Positions 8,815-17,718 of a DNA stretch of 64,000 nt are shown here, piece by piece. The DNA comes from Nemorincola caseinilytica. Lineage in GTDB: Bacteria > Bacteroidota > Bacteroidia > Chitinophagales > Chitinophagaceae. Each line of letters starts with the position of its first letter. The stretch's first letter is position 1. Below the pieces are notes generated by a model. That model was not told the origin of the DNA and made no database searches. It saw only the letters and a program-made list of their open reading frames with translations. Both the position numbers and the translations under genes were made by a program. The stretch is taken from assembly GCF_039540515.1 (NCBI RefSeq), contig NZ_BAABFA010000014.1, positions 77,267-141,266 on the forward strand, given 5' to 3'.

Positions 8815-10376
8815 GAGAGGGGAACTGCGGTTTATCACCACAGTTCCCCTTATTATTTTCCTCTAAAACCGTTGCCGCGTGGGCAATGTAGCCGAAGGCC
8901 ATATTTACTTTTCCGGTTCGACACCCGTCTGTTTTTCGATCATAATATATTCCCTCAGGAAAAACCAAAAATTGCAGTAAGTGCCGGTCTGAATAATCGG
9001 CGTAATCCCATGCCAGAGCGAGTTTCGGCGCAAGCCTGAAAGCTGCATCTATACATTCCTCAAGGTTCGACACCCTTATTCCTACTTTTGACTTCTGCTC
9101 GTCTATTTTAGCCCTTTCCTCCAGAAATTTGACCTTGAATTTCTGAAACATTTCTTGGGATATCTCCTCTAAACATAGCGTTCTTCTAGCCGTTCCAGCT
9201 TCTTATCGACGGCTGATAGTTGTTCTTCTATCACCTTAAGTGTGTCGTCCTTCTGGTCATTCTGCCGATTGTATTCCGCTATAATTTGTTCCCTGACTAA
9301 AGACATGGTTTCTTCATCCACGCCAAAGCAATATTTAGAGATAACGTTCTGAAATTTCCGATGAAGCTCTTCTGCCTTTCTATTGCAGCCACATCCCTTC
9401 GTGTTGCACTTATAGTAATACTTCTGGTTCTTGTATGCCTTATACCCTCTTAGAAAACGACCACAGCTTTCACACTTGTAAAATTGCTTGAGCGCAACAT
9501 CGTCTATCTCCGAATTGACTTGGTATCCTTGTTTACGTTCCGCCATAAGGCCATTCACCTCCAGGAACATTTCTTTAGAGATCATTTTCTCATGATTACC
9601 CTCAATAACCTGTCCGTCCAATGCAGTGTGAACCATTAGGCCACAATAGAAGGATTGCGAAAGAAAGCTGAGATGCGCTGGTTGCTGATCTTTAACCCTT
9701 GTGCAGCTAATCGTTTGATTATTTCTTCGCTTGACACCTTTTCATTCGCTTTCCAGTAAAATGCCTTTTTAAGTAGCTTTCCATCCTTATTGAGTACTAT
9801 TGAACGCTTACCGTTGGTTTTGATGATGTCGTAGCCAATTGGAGGTGCAGTTGGCCATTCGCCGCGTAGGAGCATTTCCTTCACGCCTGCCATACACTTT
9901 TCCCTTCTTTGCTGGTTTTCGTACTCACTAAAGATGAATTGAATATTCTGTTGCAAGCTGCCACTGGCAGTTGACGCATCCGTAGGTTGCGTTACGGAAC
10001 AAACCATTATACCCTGCTTTTTCAATTGCTCGGCTATATAAATGGCATTTGCACCTGAACGGCTGAACCTATCAACGCTGTAAACAATGATGTGCGATAT
10101 TTTCTCCCGGCTCTTCTTCAGGAATGACAACATGTTGTTGAACTCCTTGCGCTCATCTGTCTTGGCGCTTTCATAGGTCCCGCCATAGTAACTCAAGATT
10201 TGCAGGTTGCCCTTTTTAGCAAACATTTCACAAGCTTTCTTCTGTGTGTCCAGACTTAGGTTGTTATCCGCTTGCTCTTTCGTAGAGACACGGGTATAAA
10301 TAACACAGTTGTTTCCCTTAGCTTTTGTTTTACTTGTGCCTTTGGCAAAGGTTTTGAAGAGATTTATGTCGCTCAT
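8774..10376 (-). pseudogene. Large serine recombinase (integrase), broken by two frameshifts
   Basis: Three consecutive minus-strand frames together make one large serine recombinase. The N-terminal catalytic resolvase domain (9636-10376) has the nucleophile serine in YTRVSTKEQ and the YSVDRFSRSG segment, then the recombinase DNA-binding domain ending FRNP. The middle piece (9169-9636) holds the zinc ribbon (CESCGRFLRGY ... CNTKGCGC) and coiled coil. The last piece has the family C-terminus LQFLVFPEGIYYDRKTD. Adding one base near 9650 restores FRNPFYCGLMVHTAL, and adding one near 9172 restores EERYVLEEISQEMFQKF. The final frame has no stop until inside the tRNA (8774-8776), read antisense as STGIEPVSKV. 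Such an enzyme would catalyse insertion and excision of the island; as sequenced it should be inactive. Confidence 0.85.
8819..8860 (+). terminator. Hairpin terminator after tRNA-Arg
   Basis: Bases 8819-8830 (GGGGAACTGCGG) pair with 8838-8849 (CCACAGTTCCCC) with one mismatch, loop about 7 bases, followed by a T-rich stretch. It would end the tRNA transcript. It belongs to the island side of the junction and also lies inside the 3' part of the recombinase frame on the other strand. Confidence 0.7.
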
Positions 10377-10600
10377 GTCGCTTTAATATCTTGATTATCA
10401 ATGTTTAATGCAATTTTCTTGCCAGAATTCCGACTTTTAGAAATCACATTATAAATAAACCGGGAATACTTCTTGATCGTATCGATCAAAGCTGCTACCT
10501 GGTCATCGGTATAATGCCTGAATTTCTCAAACCGGCGCACATCTTCCGGTGTAATGTCGTGTGTCCTCTCATACGAATTTACGTTATTCTTTTTCTTCAT
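10373..10600 (-). CDS. Small protein upstream of and overlapping the recombinase gene
   Basis: A 75-residue protein, largely charged and helical (DITPEDVRRFEKFRHYTDDQVAALID), ends by overlapping the recombinase start by four bases, so translation is probably coupled. Small helical proteins of this sort commonly precede serine recombinases in Bacteroidota elements and may be accessory recombination factors. I do not recognise a named family. It is transcribed divergently from the ABC-3C-like operon across a 394-base intergenic region. Confidence 0.6.
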   Translation of the reverse strand: MKKKNNVNSYERTHDITPEDVRRFEKFRHYTDDQVAALIDTIKKYSRFIYNVISKSRNSGKKIALNIDNQDIKAT

Positions 10601-10994
10601 GCTTTTGATCTGTCTTTTGCCGTTTCATAATCGATGTCTTGTTTTCAGGAATGTAATTCACGATGTATCTACCATACTTTTTAGGTTTTTAAAGCAAACA
10701 TACAATGGCCGGAAAAGCTGCTTACCGCTTTCGGGCAACCTATACCAATAGTTGCGAAAATTGGTAACGCTTACTATTCTCGGCTGTTCGTTTTAATAAA
10801 TGTATGGTTGCGGTTAAAGTGAAGGTTCCCTGTTTGGGCCAAAGAGGACAGTTTTTCCACCAGAATCCCCGTATGTCCACGATTATCCACAGATTTTTTT
10901 GTTTTAAGGAATGACCTAACTGTATAAAGTATAAATTTTATATCTTTCGCAGTTAAAAATCTATTGTGCGTTAGAACTATTTAATTGAAGCAAA
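10601..10994. other. Intergenic region between recombinase operon and ABC-3C-like operon, with DnaA-box-like motifs
   Basis: No gene is seen. The interval holds divergent control signals for two operons. An exact TTATCCACA (the classical DnaA box) is at 10883-10891, with two looser TCCAC-containing motifs just upstream (TTTTTCCACC near 10854-10863 and ATGTCCACG near 10873-10881), and a strongly AT-rich tract follows to about 10980. TATCTTTC at 10941-10948 is one base off the -7 consensus and could serve the rightward operon, though no TTTG at the right spacing was found. Confidence 0.45.
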
Positions 10995-11957
10995 ATGTTT
11001 ATAACTAGCTATGGAAGTTTTAATGGTAGTACTTGGGAAAATATGTTTCAAATTATATTGAAACGTAAATACATGCAAGCAGGCTATCAAAGGGTCCCGG
11101 CCACTCCAGGGGATTTTGGTATAGAGGGCTTCACGAAAGATGGCCTAACATTTCAGTGTTTCTGTCCAGAAACTAATGAAGATAATAAAAAGCTCTATGA
11201 AAGACAAAGAGATAAAATTACTGCTGACATCAATAAATTGAAAATCAACGAGGCAGAACTGGTAAACCTTTTGGGAGGCACTAAGCTGACAACTTGGACT
11301 CTTATTACACCCAAAATGGGGCATCACGATTTAATCCCACACTGCAATACTAAACGAGACTTAGTTAAATCTTGGAATTTGCCCTTTATAGACAGTGATT
11401 TCAATGTGCTAGTTCACGAATGTGATGATTATGCCCTTGAAATTGGGGAGTATTTTAATCAAACAGACAAGAAGCTATCCCTTCAACCTGATGCAGACGA
11501 AACAAGTGAGAATAAACTTGTAGCATGGAAGGATACTCAAATTCCTCTTGTAGAAAATGCGATTTCTAAAAATGAAATTATCATACGCTCATTAAATAAA
11601 AAGAAAGATGCTGACAAAGCTGTCAACATTCTCACTAATGAACAAGCCAGACACTACCTAAATGGCGAATCAATATTAAGAAAATGGCGAAGTTCACAGC
11701 CCGAAAATCATCAGCGATTTACTGAGCTCATGGCTAGTGTTGCATCCGAACTACAAGAGAAATGTCTTTTAACTAATGTTGACCCTAGCCCATTCTTAGA
11801 AGAAATTAAAAGCTACATGGAAGATAAGATACGGACATCATTTCCTTATCTGGATGAATCCACTGTGGTTAGATTAAAGAACTACTGCATCGCGTTTTGG
11901 ATAATGACATGTCCTATTTACTTTGAAGAGAGCATTGATGAAATCACCAACAATTAA
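10995..11957 (+). CDS. ABC-three-component-like system protein with degenerate nuclease-like N-terminus
   Basis: The 320-residue protein opens with WENMFQIILKRKY, then GDFGIEGFTKDGLTFQCFC and a charged helix KKLYERQRDKITADINKL. The Glu-helix followed by GDxGIEG and a beta strand ending QCF resembles a PD-(D/E)xK restriction fold in which the usual catalytic Lys of QxK is absent (QCF), so it may bind rather than cut DNA. The rest is helical with no motif I can name. It is the first gene of a tight operon: the next gene overlaps its 3' end and that in turn overlaps the ABC ATPase. The gene order fits the ABC-3C conflict systems described by computational surveys of ABC ATPases. This assignment is by context and pattern only. 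Confidence 0.55.
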   Translation: MFITSYGSFNGSTWENMFQIILKRKYMQAGYQRVPATPGDFGIEGFTKDGLTFQCFCPETNEDNKKLYERQRDKITADINKLKINEAELVNLLGGTKLTTWTLITPKMGHHDLIPHCNTKRDLVKSWNLPFIDSDFNVLVHECDDYALEIGEYFNQTDKKLSLQPDADETSENKLVAWKDTQIPLVENAISKNEIIIRSLNKKKDADKAVNILTNEQARHYLNGESILRKWRSSQPENHQRFTELMASVASELQEKCLLTNVDPSPFLEEIKSYMEDKIRTSFPYLDESTVVRLKNYCIAFWIMTCPIYFEESIDEITNN

Positions 11958-12408
11958 GGGGAGTTTTAGAGAGAGGGCAATTCCACTAAGCCCGGATTAT
12001 CGTCCACTATATAAAATTGGACTGATCGTGCTTATTCTTGATATTGCTTGTCGAGGTAACAAATCCTCGTTAAACAAGCTACATCTGTTAATCTGGGCTT
12101 TGAAATCAGAAACGAATATGGCCTATGTCCGGATGGCATTTATCATGAAGGATACAAGCAAAATTATTTCATGGGCAGTTGAGCCAGCATTAAATAAGGC
12201 GCTCAAATATGCAGTTGCAGAGGGGTTGATAACTATGTACGAGGATAAATATCAATTGACCGAGAAAGGCGTAAGCTTTGGTAAAAAACTGAAAAAGGAT
12301 AGTGAGATACTTACTAGAGAGAAACTGTTTCTGACTTACATCGGTAAACAAAAAGTAACAGAAGACTTTATCAACAAGCTAACTGAACAGCAACATGATA
12401 AGAATTGA
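11938..12408 (+). CDS. ABC-three-component-like middle component
   Basis: About 156 residues. The core RPLYKIGLIVLILDIACRG followed by NKSSLNKLHLLIWALK and a winged-helix-like C-terminal half (ALKYAVAEGLITMYEDKYQL, TEKGVSFG) matches the small helical and winged-helix 'middle component' found between the nuclease-like gene and the ABC ATPase in ABC-3C loci. I chose ATG 11938; a start at 11923 is also possible. It overlaps the upstream gene by about 20 bases and the ABC ATPase gene by 14 bases, so the three are translationally coupled. The role is presumably to link the ATPase to the effector. Confidence 0.6.
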   Translation: MKSPTIKGSFRERAIPLSPDYRPLYKIGLIVLILDIACRGNKSSLNKLHLLIWALKSETNMAYVRMAFIMKDTSKIISWAVEPALNKALKYAVAEGLITMYEDKYQLTEKGVSFGKKLKKDSEILTREKLFLTYIGKQKVTEDFINKLTEQQHDKN

Positions 12409-14479
12409 GGCCATAAAGGCAATAATACACACCAACAATGGAGTTTTTGGCCGAACTCTGCCCTTCAAAAAAGGACTTAATATTGTTAGGGCAAATAATA
12501 CGTCTGGTAAAAGTTCTCTTTTTGGAGCACTTCTATACGGATTGGGGTTTGAGGAAATTCTAGGCAGCAAAAATGATAAAGCTCTGCAGTCGGTATTCAA
12601 ATCCATTGTTAAGGAAATTATTTCCCACCCAATTGAAAATACAGTTGTTCAGTCTGAAATTTATCTGCAATTTTCAAATGGCTCAAGGAGTATCACGAGC
12701 AAGCGATTTATTTTAAACGATAAGATTAAACCTCAAGCTGTCGAGGTTTTTCTAGGCCCATTGTTAACTGAACCAGATGGAACTTACGAGCGACTGCCTA
12801 TGTATGTTCATGACAAAGGAGGTGCGTCGAGCGATGAGGTAGGATTTCATAAATATCTTGAGGACTTCATTGGAGCACATCTACCTGAAATTATTAATCA
12901 GGAAGGACGAAGGGTTAAGATGTTCTTGCCATTATTAGCCTCGGCACATTTTATTGAACAAAAAGCTGGATGGTCAGATTTCTATGCTAATATGCCCTAC
13001 TATGGAGTCAGAGACGCGGCAGCAAAAGTCTTCGAATACATCCTAGCTTTTGATGTCTTTGAAGCTGCTGCCTCACGTCAGGAAATTCAAAATCGAATAA
13101 AGCGAATATCTGATAACTGGACTGAAGTATCGATGAAAGTTTCAGCTTTAGCAAGGAGAGGGGGCGCTGAAGTCGTTGGACTTCCGCATGCTCCCGAAAT
13201 TTTGACAAAGGAAAGTAAACCCTACTTGCGATTTTTACGTGCAGAAAAATCTTTTCTCATTGGCGAACTTATTGCCGTTCTAAGTATAGAATTAAAAGAA
13301 GTTACTGCTCAACTGAAGACACCTATTAATGACAATCTAAAAAAGATAGAAGAAGAAATAGACAGCCTGAAATTCCATACCGACAGATACGAAATATTAT
13401 CTGACAATATTAGTTCGCAGTTAAGCCAGAATAAGGAAACATTGCGACAGTATCTTGCTCAACAAAAAAACGTTGATGAAGATCTTCGTAAAAATAAGGA
13501 TGCTGAAAAACTCCAAAAAATTGGATTAGAATTTGATCTAAAAAGTAATACTGGATTATGCCCAACATGTAATCAACCAATTAACGACACACTTTTACAC
13601 GAACATGTTGAGGTAGTGCCTATGAGAATTGATGAAAACATCAACTACTTGCAGGCTCAGCGTAAAATGATCGAAGCTTTTATTGCAAACATAAGGAGTC
13701 AAATTGCTGGTGATGAAAATAAGGCTCATGCACTAGAAACAGCTATCCAAACTAACCGCGCTAAAATCAGAGCGTTAAAACGCTCTTTGATAAGTGATGA
13801 TCGCCTTCCTTCAGAAGAAATTATTGAAAGAAAAGTCATCTTGGAACGAGAACTCAATTTTGTATATAAACTCAGAGAAGAGTTTGAACTTCTCATGAAT
13901 GATTTATACAAGGTTGCATCCGAATTTGCTGCAGAAAAAGGTGCTATGGCGAGATTCTCGGGCAATTACTTATCAACAACCGATGTTAGAAAATTGGAAA
14001 ACTTCACCAATTATTTCAAAGCACTGTTGGGCAAATTTAATTTTACCTCAAAGCAGATAAGTAACATATCTATTTCCTTGGAACGATACTTGCCTGTGTA
14101 CGAAGTTCCACTCCCCAATGGACTAAATAAGCAAGTCGATATTAGGTTTGAATCATCGGCAAGTGATTTTATTCGAGCGCAATGGGCTTACTACACCGCG
14201 TTACTAGACACTTCAATCAACAGCGGCGGAAATCACTTTGAAACTCTTATATTTGATGAACCACAACAGCAATCCGCCGCTACTGGAAATTTCAAAGCTT
14301 TCTTAAGTCAATTAGAAACTTATAAGGAGCAACAGACAATAGTATTGGCTTCTTTTCAAAACTCACAAGAAGACTTTAAAGAAGCTACAAGTGGATTAAC
14401 AAATGTGAATATCATCGATTTCGCGCACACTGGCGAGTTGTTTATTACTCGAATTGATGCAAATGCCCCCACATTGTAA
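12395..14479 (+). CDS. SMC/RecN-type ABC ATPase with zinc hook, defence-associated
   Basis: The 694-residue protein has a Walker A NNTSGKSSLFGALL at about residue 34, a long coiled coil from about 290 to 540, a Rad50/SbcC-like zinc hook LCPTCNQPIND near residue 389, and a C-terminal Walker B LIFDEPQQQSA near residue 618. The FDEPQQQ D-loop variant is characteristic of defence-associated ABC ATPases rather than of SbcC. No Toprim or nuclease domain is fused, which fits a sensor ATPase partnered by the two upstream proteins. It is the third gene of the operon, overlapping the middle component by 14 bases, and is followed by a small gene and a PLD-like gene on the same strand. Confidence 0.72.
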   Translation: MIRIEAIKAIIHTNNGVFGRTLPFKKGLNIVRANNTSGKSSLFGALLYGLGFEEILGSKNDKALQSVFKSIVKEIISHPIENTVVQSEIYLQFSNGSRSITSKRFILNDKIKPQAVEVFLGPLLTEPDGTYERLPMYVHDKGGASSDEVGFHKYLEDFIGAHLPEIINQEGRRVKMFLPLLASAHFIEQKAGWSDFYANMPYYGVRDAAAKVFEYILAFDVFEAAASRQEIQNRIKRISDNWTEVSMKVSALARRGGAEVVGLPHAPEILTKESKPYLRFLRAEKSFLIGELIAVLSIELKEVTAQLKTPINDNLKKIEEEIDSLKFHTDRYEILSDNISSQLSQNKETLRQYLAQQKNVDEDLRKNKDAEKLQKIGLEFDLKSNTGLCPTCNQPINDTLLHEHVEVVPMRIDENINYLQAQRKMIEAFIANIRSQIAGDENKAHALETAIQTNRAKIRALKRSLISDDRLPSEEIIERKVILERELNFVYKLREEFELLMNDLYKVASEFAAEKGAMARFSGNYLSTTDVRKLENFTNYFKALLGKFNFTSKQISNISISLERYLPVYEVPLPNGLNKQVDIRFESSASDFIRAQWAYYTALLDTSINSGGNHFETLIFDEPQQQSAATGNFKAFLSQLETYKEQQTIVLASFQNSQEDFKEATSGLTNVNIIDFAHTGELFITRIDANAPTL

Positions 14480-14532
14480 ATGTTCGGTATTAATATTTCA
14501 GCGCCTATCATTTTTTTTAAATCGCAAAAATC

Positions 14533-14865
14533 ATGTTGTTAAATCTTTCAATTCAAATAGAAACAGCTGGGGAAGAATCTTCTAGAGAAGTTGATCCATC
14601 TAGCTTACCGGGAATTGCGCTTTTTATTAAGCATTGCAATGCTTTGTCTGAAAGCTTATCTCTTCCCAAGGGGAAATTAACTGAATCTTCCGAGGATGTT
14701 GAAGGGGCTTATCCGAATTGTATCTGGTACGCGACTATAACAATGCAAACTGATGAAAGCTTGTCGTTGTTAGATGCAAACAGACTATTAAATACTGTTC
14801 AGAGTTTCTGTCTCTTCCATCACTATAAACTGTCCAAAGCCTCAGCAACTACAGTTGGTGAGTAA
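14533..14865 (+). CDS. Small protein of unknown function in the ABC/PLD operon
   Basis: A 110-residue acidic protein with no motif I recognise. It begins MLLNLSIQIETAGEESSREV and ends with a hydrophobic-aromatic stretch FCLFHHYKLSKAS. It lies 53 bases after the ABC ATPase and 42 bases before the PLD-like gene, all on the same strand, so it is likely to be part of the same transcript. There is no signal peptide or membrane helix. AT-rich codon use matches its neighbours. Confidence 0.5.
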   Translation: MLLNLSIQIETAGEESSREVDPSSLPGIALFIKHCNALSESLSLPKGKLTESSEDVEGAYPNCIWYATITMQTDESLSLLDANRLLNTVQSFCLFHHYKLSKASATTVGE

Positions 14866-14907
14866 TTTCGACCATTGACAAAAGTCACCTTCATTTTATT
14901 TTAGCAA

Positions 14908-15636
14908 ATGGCAACATTTCTTACAACCAGAGGCATTTCATCAAAACTGGAGGAAATCTTTATTGATGCCAACTCATTCCTTTATATAGTTACGCCTTAT
15001 CTGCAATTTTCCAAAACGCTATATGAACGGTTGTATGAAGCAACCAAACGTGGGGTGCCAACCACAATAATCTGTAGAGACCGGCAGAAAATTTCTTCAG
15101 TTGACGAAAGACTGTTACTAGATTTAGATTGCAGCGTATATTTCAAATCAGATCTTCATGCAAAATGTTATCTGAATGAATATGGTGCAATGATCGCTTC
15201 CATGAATTTATATAACTACTCCGAAGCCAACAACAGGGAAATGGGGGTGTTCTTATCAAAAACTGAAGATTCTGTATCGTACGACAAGTGCCTGAAAGAA
15301 GTAAGATCAATAATTAATGCATCCCAACAATTTAGATTATTTAAGCAGCCGGAATCAATAATCACAGTATCTGAACCCGAGACTTATTCGGAGTTTTTAC
15401 AAGGTTGGCATAGTGTGCTGTTACAGGAATATCCTCAAACGCAGTTTTCACTAAGCGAAAACCGACTATCCGCTACTGACTTCCCATTACCCAGTATGTT
15501 GTTTTCAAATGAATATGGGTTTGCAACAGTTTGTTTCGACGCCTATTCTAAACTCCAGAATCAGCGAAACGAAAAGAAGCACGCATTAGAAACGGCGTTA
15601 AAAAGGATATCGACTTTATTGGCATACAGGAAATAG
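14908..15636 (+). CDS. Phospholipase-D-like (single HKD) nuclease/phosphodiesterase protein
   Basis: The 242-residue protein has one PLD-type active-site half, LHAKCYLNEYGAMIASMNLY, that is HxK followed by a Ser-x-Asn-like segment and then NNREMGVF. The N-terminal strand-helix pattern (FLYIVTPYLQFSKTLYERLY, GVPTTIICRD) is also PLD-like. Proteins with one HKD motif act as dimers and include restriction nucleases (BfiI-type) and DNA-associated phosphodiesterases. It is the last gene of the ABC-3C-like operon and could supply the cutting activity that the first gene seems to lack. The substrate is not known. Confidence 0.65.
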   Translation: MATFLTTRGISSKLEEIFIDANSFLYIVTPYLQFSKTLYERLYEATKRGVPTTIICRDRQKISSVDERLLLDLDCSVYFKSDLHAKCYLNEYGAMIASMNLYNYSEANNREMGVFLSKTEDSVSYDKCLKEVRSIINASQQFRLFKQPESIITVSEPETYSEFLQGWHSVLLQEYPQTQFSLSENRLSATDFPLPSMLFSNEYGFATVCFDAYSKLQNQRNEKKHALETALKRISTLLAYRK

Positions 15637-16102
15637 AATTTGCTTATATCAAGCTAAAGATTCGCAGTTTGATTCTTTTGAACAAGAATATTTGTACTGT
15701 AAAAACGGGTTGGCATTGCTGGTCAATGAACTTTCCAATCTAATTAGCATATAGCCAATTACCAAAGACGATACAAGGACAAGTCAAAAACAACTCATTT
15801 CTGTTTGCTCTCTATTTAGCTCCAATTCCGATTACAATCGCAGATCATCGCCGACATTCGCCTGCCTATTAGAATAGATTTAGATTCCAGTTAAATTCAA
15901 TTGGATTCCATATGCTTTACGCCTGTAGTCTGGCTATGAAAGCAGGATAATTCGCTTAAAAGTGATCAAAAACCCTCAAAACAATGACGAAACAGTAAGG
16001 AAATTAGGTTGCAATTAAGCAAATGAATGGAGATTGCCCCGATTACTTCAATAGCCGGACTATAAAATGTAAATTTGAGGATTACTCAAAAATAATTTAT
16101 TA
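15637..16102. other. Intergenic region before the type I restriction operon
   Basis: No supported ORF or RNA gene is seen in these 466 bases. TAAATTTG at 16070-16077 is an exact match to the -7 consensus TAnnTTTG, 26 bases before the hsdM start, and is the likely hsdM promoter, though a TTTG at the proper distance is missing. The rest is AT-rich sequence without repeats that I could see. Confidence 0.5.
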
Positions 16103-17671
16103 ATGAGCGAAGACCAAAAACGGAACCTGGAGCAACAACTGTGGAATATTGCGAATACTCTTCGTGGAAAAATGAATGCGGACGAGTTCAGAGATTATAT
16201 CCTGGGTTTTATCTTCTATAAATATCTATCTGAAAAAATGGAAATTTATGCTGATTCCATTCTTAAAGAGGATAAAATCACTTTTAAGTCGATCAACGAA
16301 AATACTACAGAAGGCAAAGAATATTGTGAAGCGATTAGGGATCATACGTTAGAAAAGTTGGGCTACTTTCTAAAACCGTCAGAGTTGTTCAGTGAAGTGG
16401 CAAAAAGAGGAATGGGAGAAAAAGAACAAGGCAGAAGCAGCTTTATTCTCGAAGACCTTCAAAAGATATTGACGAATATCCAGCTTAGCACGATGGGTAC
16501 AGAAAGCGAAGAAGATTTTGATAATCTCTTCGAGGATATGGACCTGAATAGCACAAAGCTCGGAAAGACACCTGAAGCAAGAAACGAGATCATAGCAAAG
16601 GTGCTGTCCCATCTTGATAAGATCGACTTCCGGCTGGAGCAAACCGAACTGGACGTATTAGGTGATGCCTACGAATATCTGATTGGGCAATTTGCAAGCG
16701 GAGCAGGAAAAAAGGCCGGTGAATTCTACACCCCTCAGGAAGTAAGTATGGTTCTTGCTAAACTCGTGACTACCGGCAAAAACAAACTTAAATCCGTTTA
16801 TGACCCCACATGCGGTTCAGGCTCGTTACTTCTGCGGGTAGCAAAAGAGGTAAAAGAGGTAAGTAACTTCTACGGGCAGGAAATGAACCGTACTACTTAT
16901 AACCTTGCCCGCATGAACATGATATTACACGGTGTTCATTATCGCAAGTTTGATATAAAGCAAGAGGATACGTTGGAACATCCGCAGCACCTGGATAAAC
17001 AGTTTGAAGCTATTGTTGCCAATCCTCCGTTTTCTGCCCAATGGACTGCAAACCCTATCTTCATGACGGATGACCGGTTTAGCCAGTATGGCAAATTGGC
17101 CCCGGCAAGCAAGGCAGACTTTGCTTTTGTGCAGCACATGGTATATCATTTGGCTGAAAATGGTGCTATGGCGGTAGTACTGCCGCATGGAGTTCTTTTT
17201 CGTGGTGGTGCCGAACAACACATCCGCAGATATTTGATCGAGAATAAAAACTTTCTGGACGCCGTTATAGGTTTGCCGCCAAACATATTCTATGGCACAA
17301 GCATCCCTACTTGCATTTTAGTATTCAAGAAATGCCGCGAAAACCCGGATGATATTCTCTTCATAGATGCCAGCAACGATTTTGAGAAAGTGAAAACACA
17401 AAATATTTTGCGGGAATCTCATATCAACAAGCTCGTAGACACATTTAGGAACAGATCGGTTATCGAAAAATATAGCCATTTGGCATCTATTAAGGAGATA
17501 GCCGACAACGACTATAATTTGAATATACCTCGCTATGTTGACACCTATGAAGAAGAGGAAGAAATAGACATTTATGCTATAATGAAGGATATAAAAGCAC
17601 TGGAAGCAAAACGTGCGGAGCTGGACAAAGAAATTGATGTTTATTTTAAAGAGCTAGGGTTAGTTTTTTAG
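16103..17671 (+). CDS. hsdM: Type I restriction-modification methyltransferase subunit HsdM
   Basis: The 522-residue N6-adenine methyltransferase works with HsdS to methylate, and with HsdR to cut, asymmetric bipartite sites. The N-terminal HsdM helical domain is seen in LEQQLWNIANTLRGKM and DYILGFIFYKYLSEKM. The S-adenosylmethionine motif is YDPTCGSGSLLLRV near residue 235, and the catalytic NPPF is at IVANPPFSAQW near residue 310. Length is standard. It is the first gene of the operon with hsdS 47 bases downstream. The likely promoter is at 16070-16077. Confidence 0.95.
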   Translation: MSEDQKRNLEQQLWNIANTLRGKMNADEFRDYILGFIFYKYLSEKMEIYADSILKEDKITFKSINENTTEGKEYCEAIRDHTLEKLGYFLKPSELFSEVAKRGMGEKEQGRSSFILEDLQKILTNIQLSTMGTESEEDFDNLFEDMDLNSTKLGKTPEARNEIIAKVLSHLDKIDFRLEQTELDVLGDAYEYLIGQFASGAGKKAGEFYTPQEVSMVLAKLVTTGKNKLKSVYDPTCGSGSLLLRVAKEVKEVSNFYGQEMNRTTYNLARMNMILHGVHYRKFDIKQEDTLEHPQHLDKQFEAIVANPPFSAQWTANPIFMTDDRFSQYGKLAPASKADFAFVQHMVYHLAENGAMAVVLPHGVLFRGGAEQHIRRYLIENKNFLDAVIGLPPNIFYGTSIPTCILVFKKCRENPDDILFIDASNDFEKVKTQNILRESHINKLVDTFRNRSVIEKYSHLASIKEIADNDYNLNIPRYVDTYEEEEEIDIYAIMKDIKALEAKRAELDKEIDVYFKELGLVF

Positions 17672-17718
17672 CCATTCACAATCCTTAATGTTAGATCACA
17701 AAGACAAATTGTAAGAAA

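Noticed and set aside
12395..14479. ABC ATPase as a housekeeping SbcC
   Set aside because: There is no SbcD-type nuclease gene next to it, it is shorter than SbcC, its D-loop reads FDEPQQQ, and it overlaps a middle-component-like gene.
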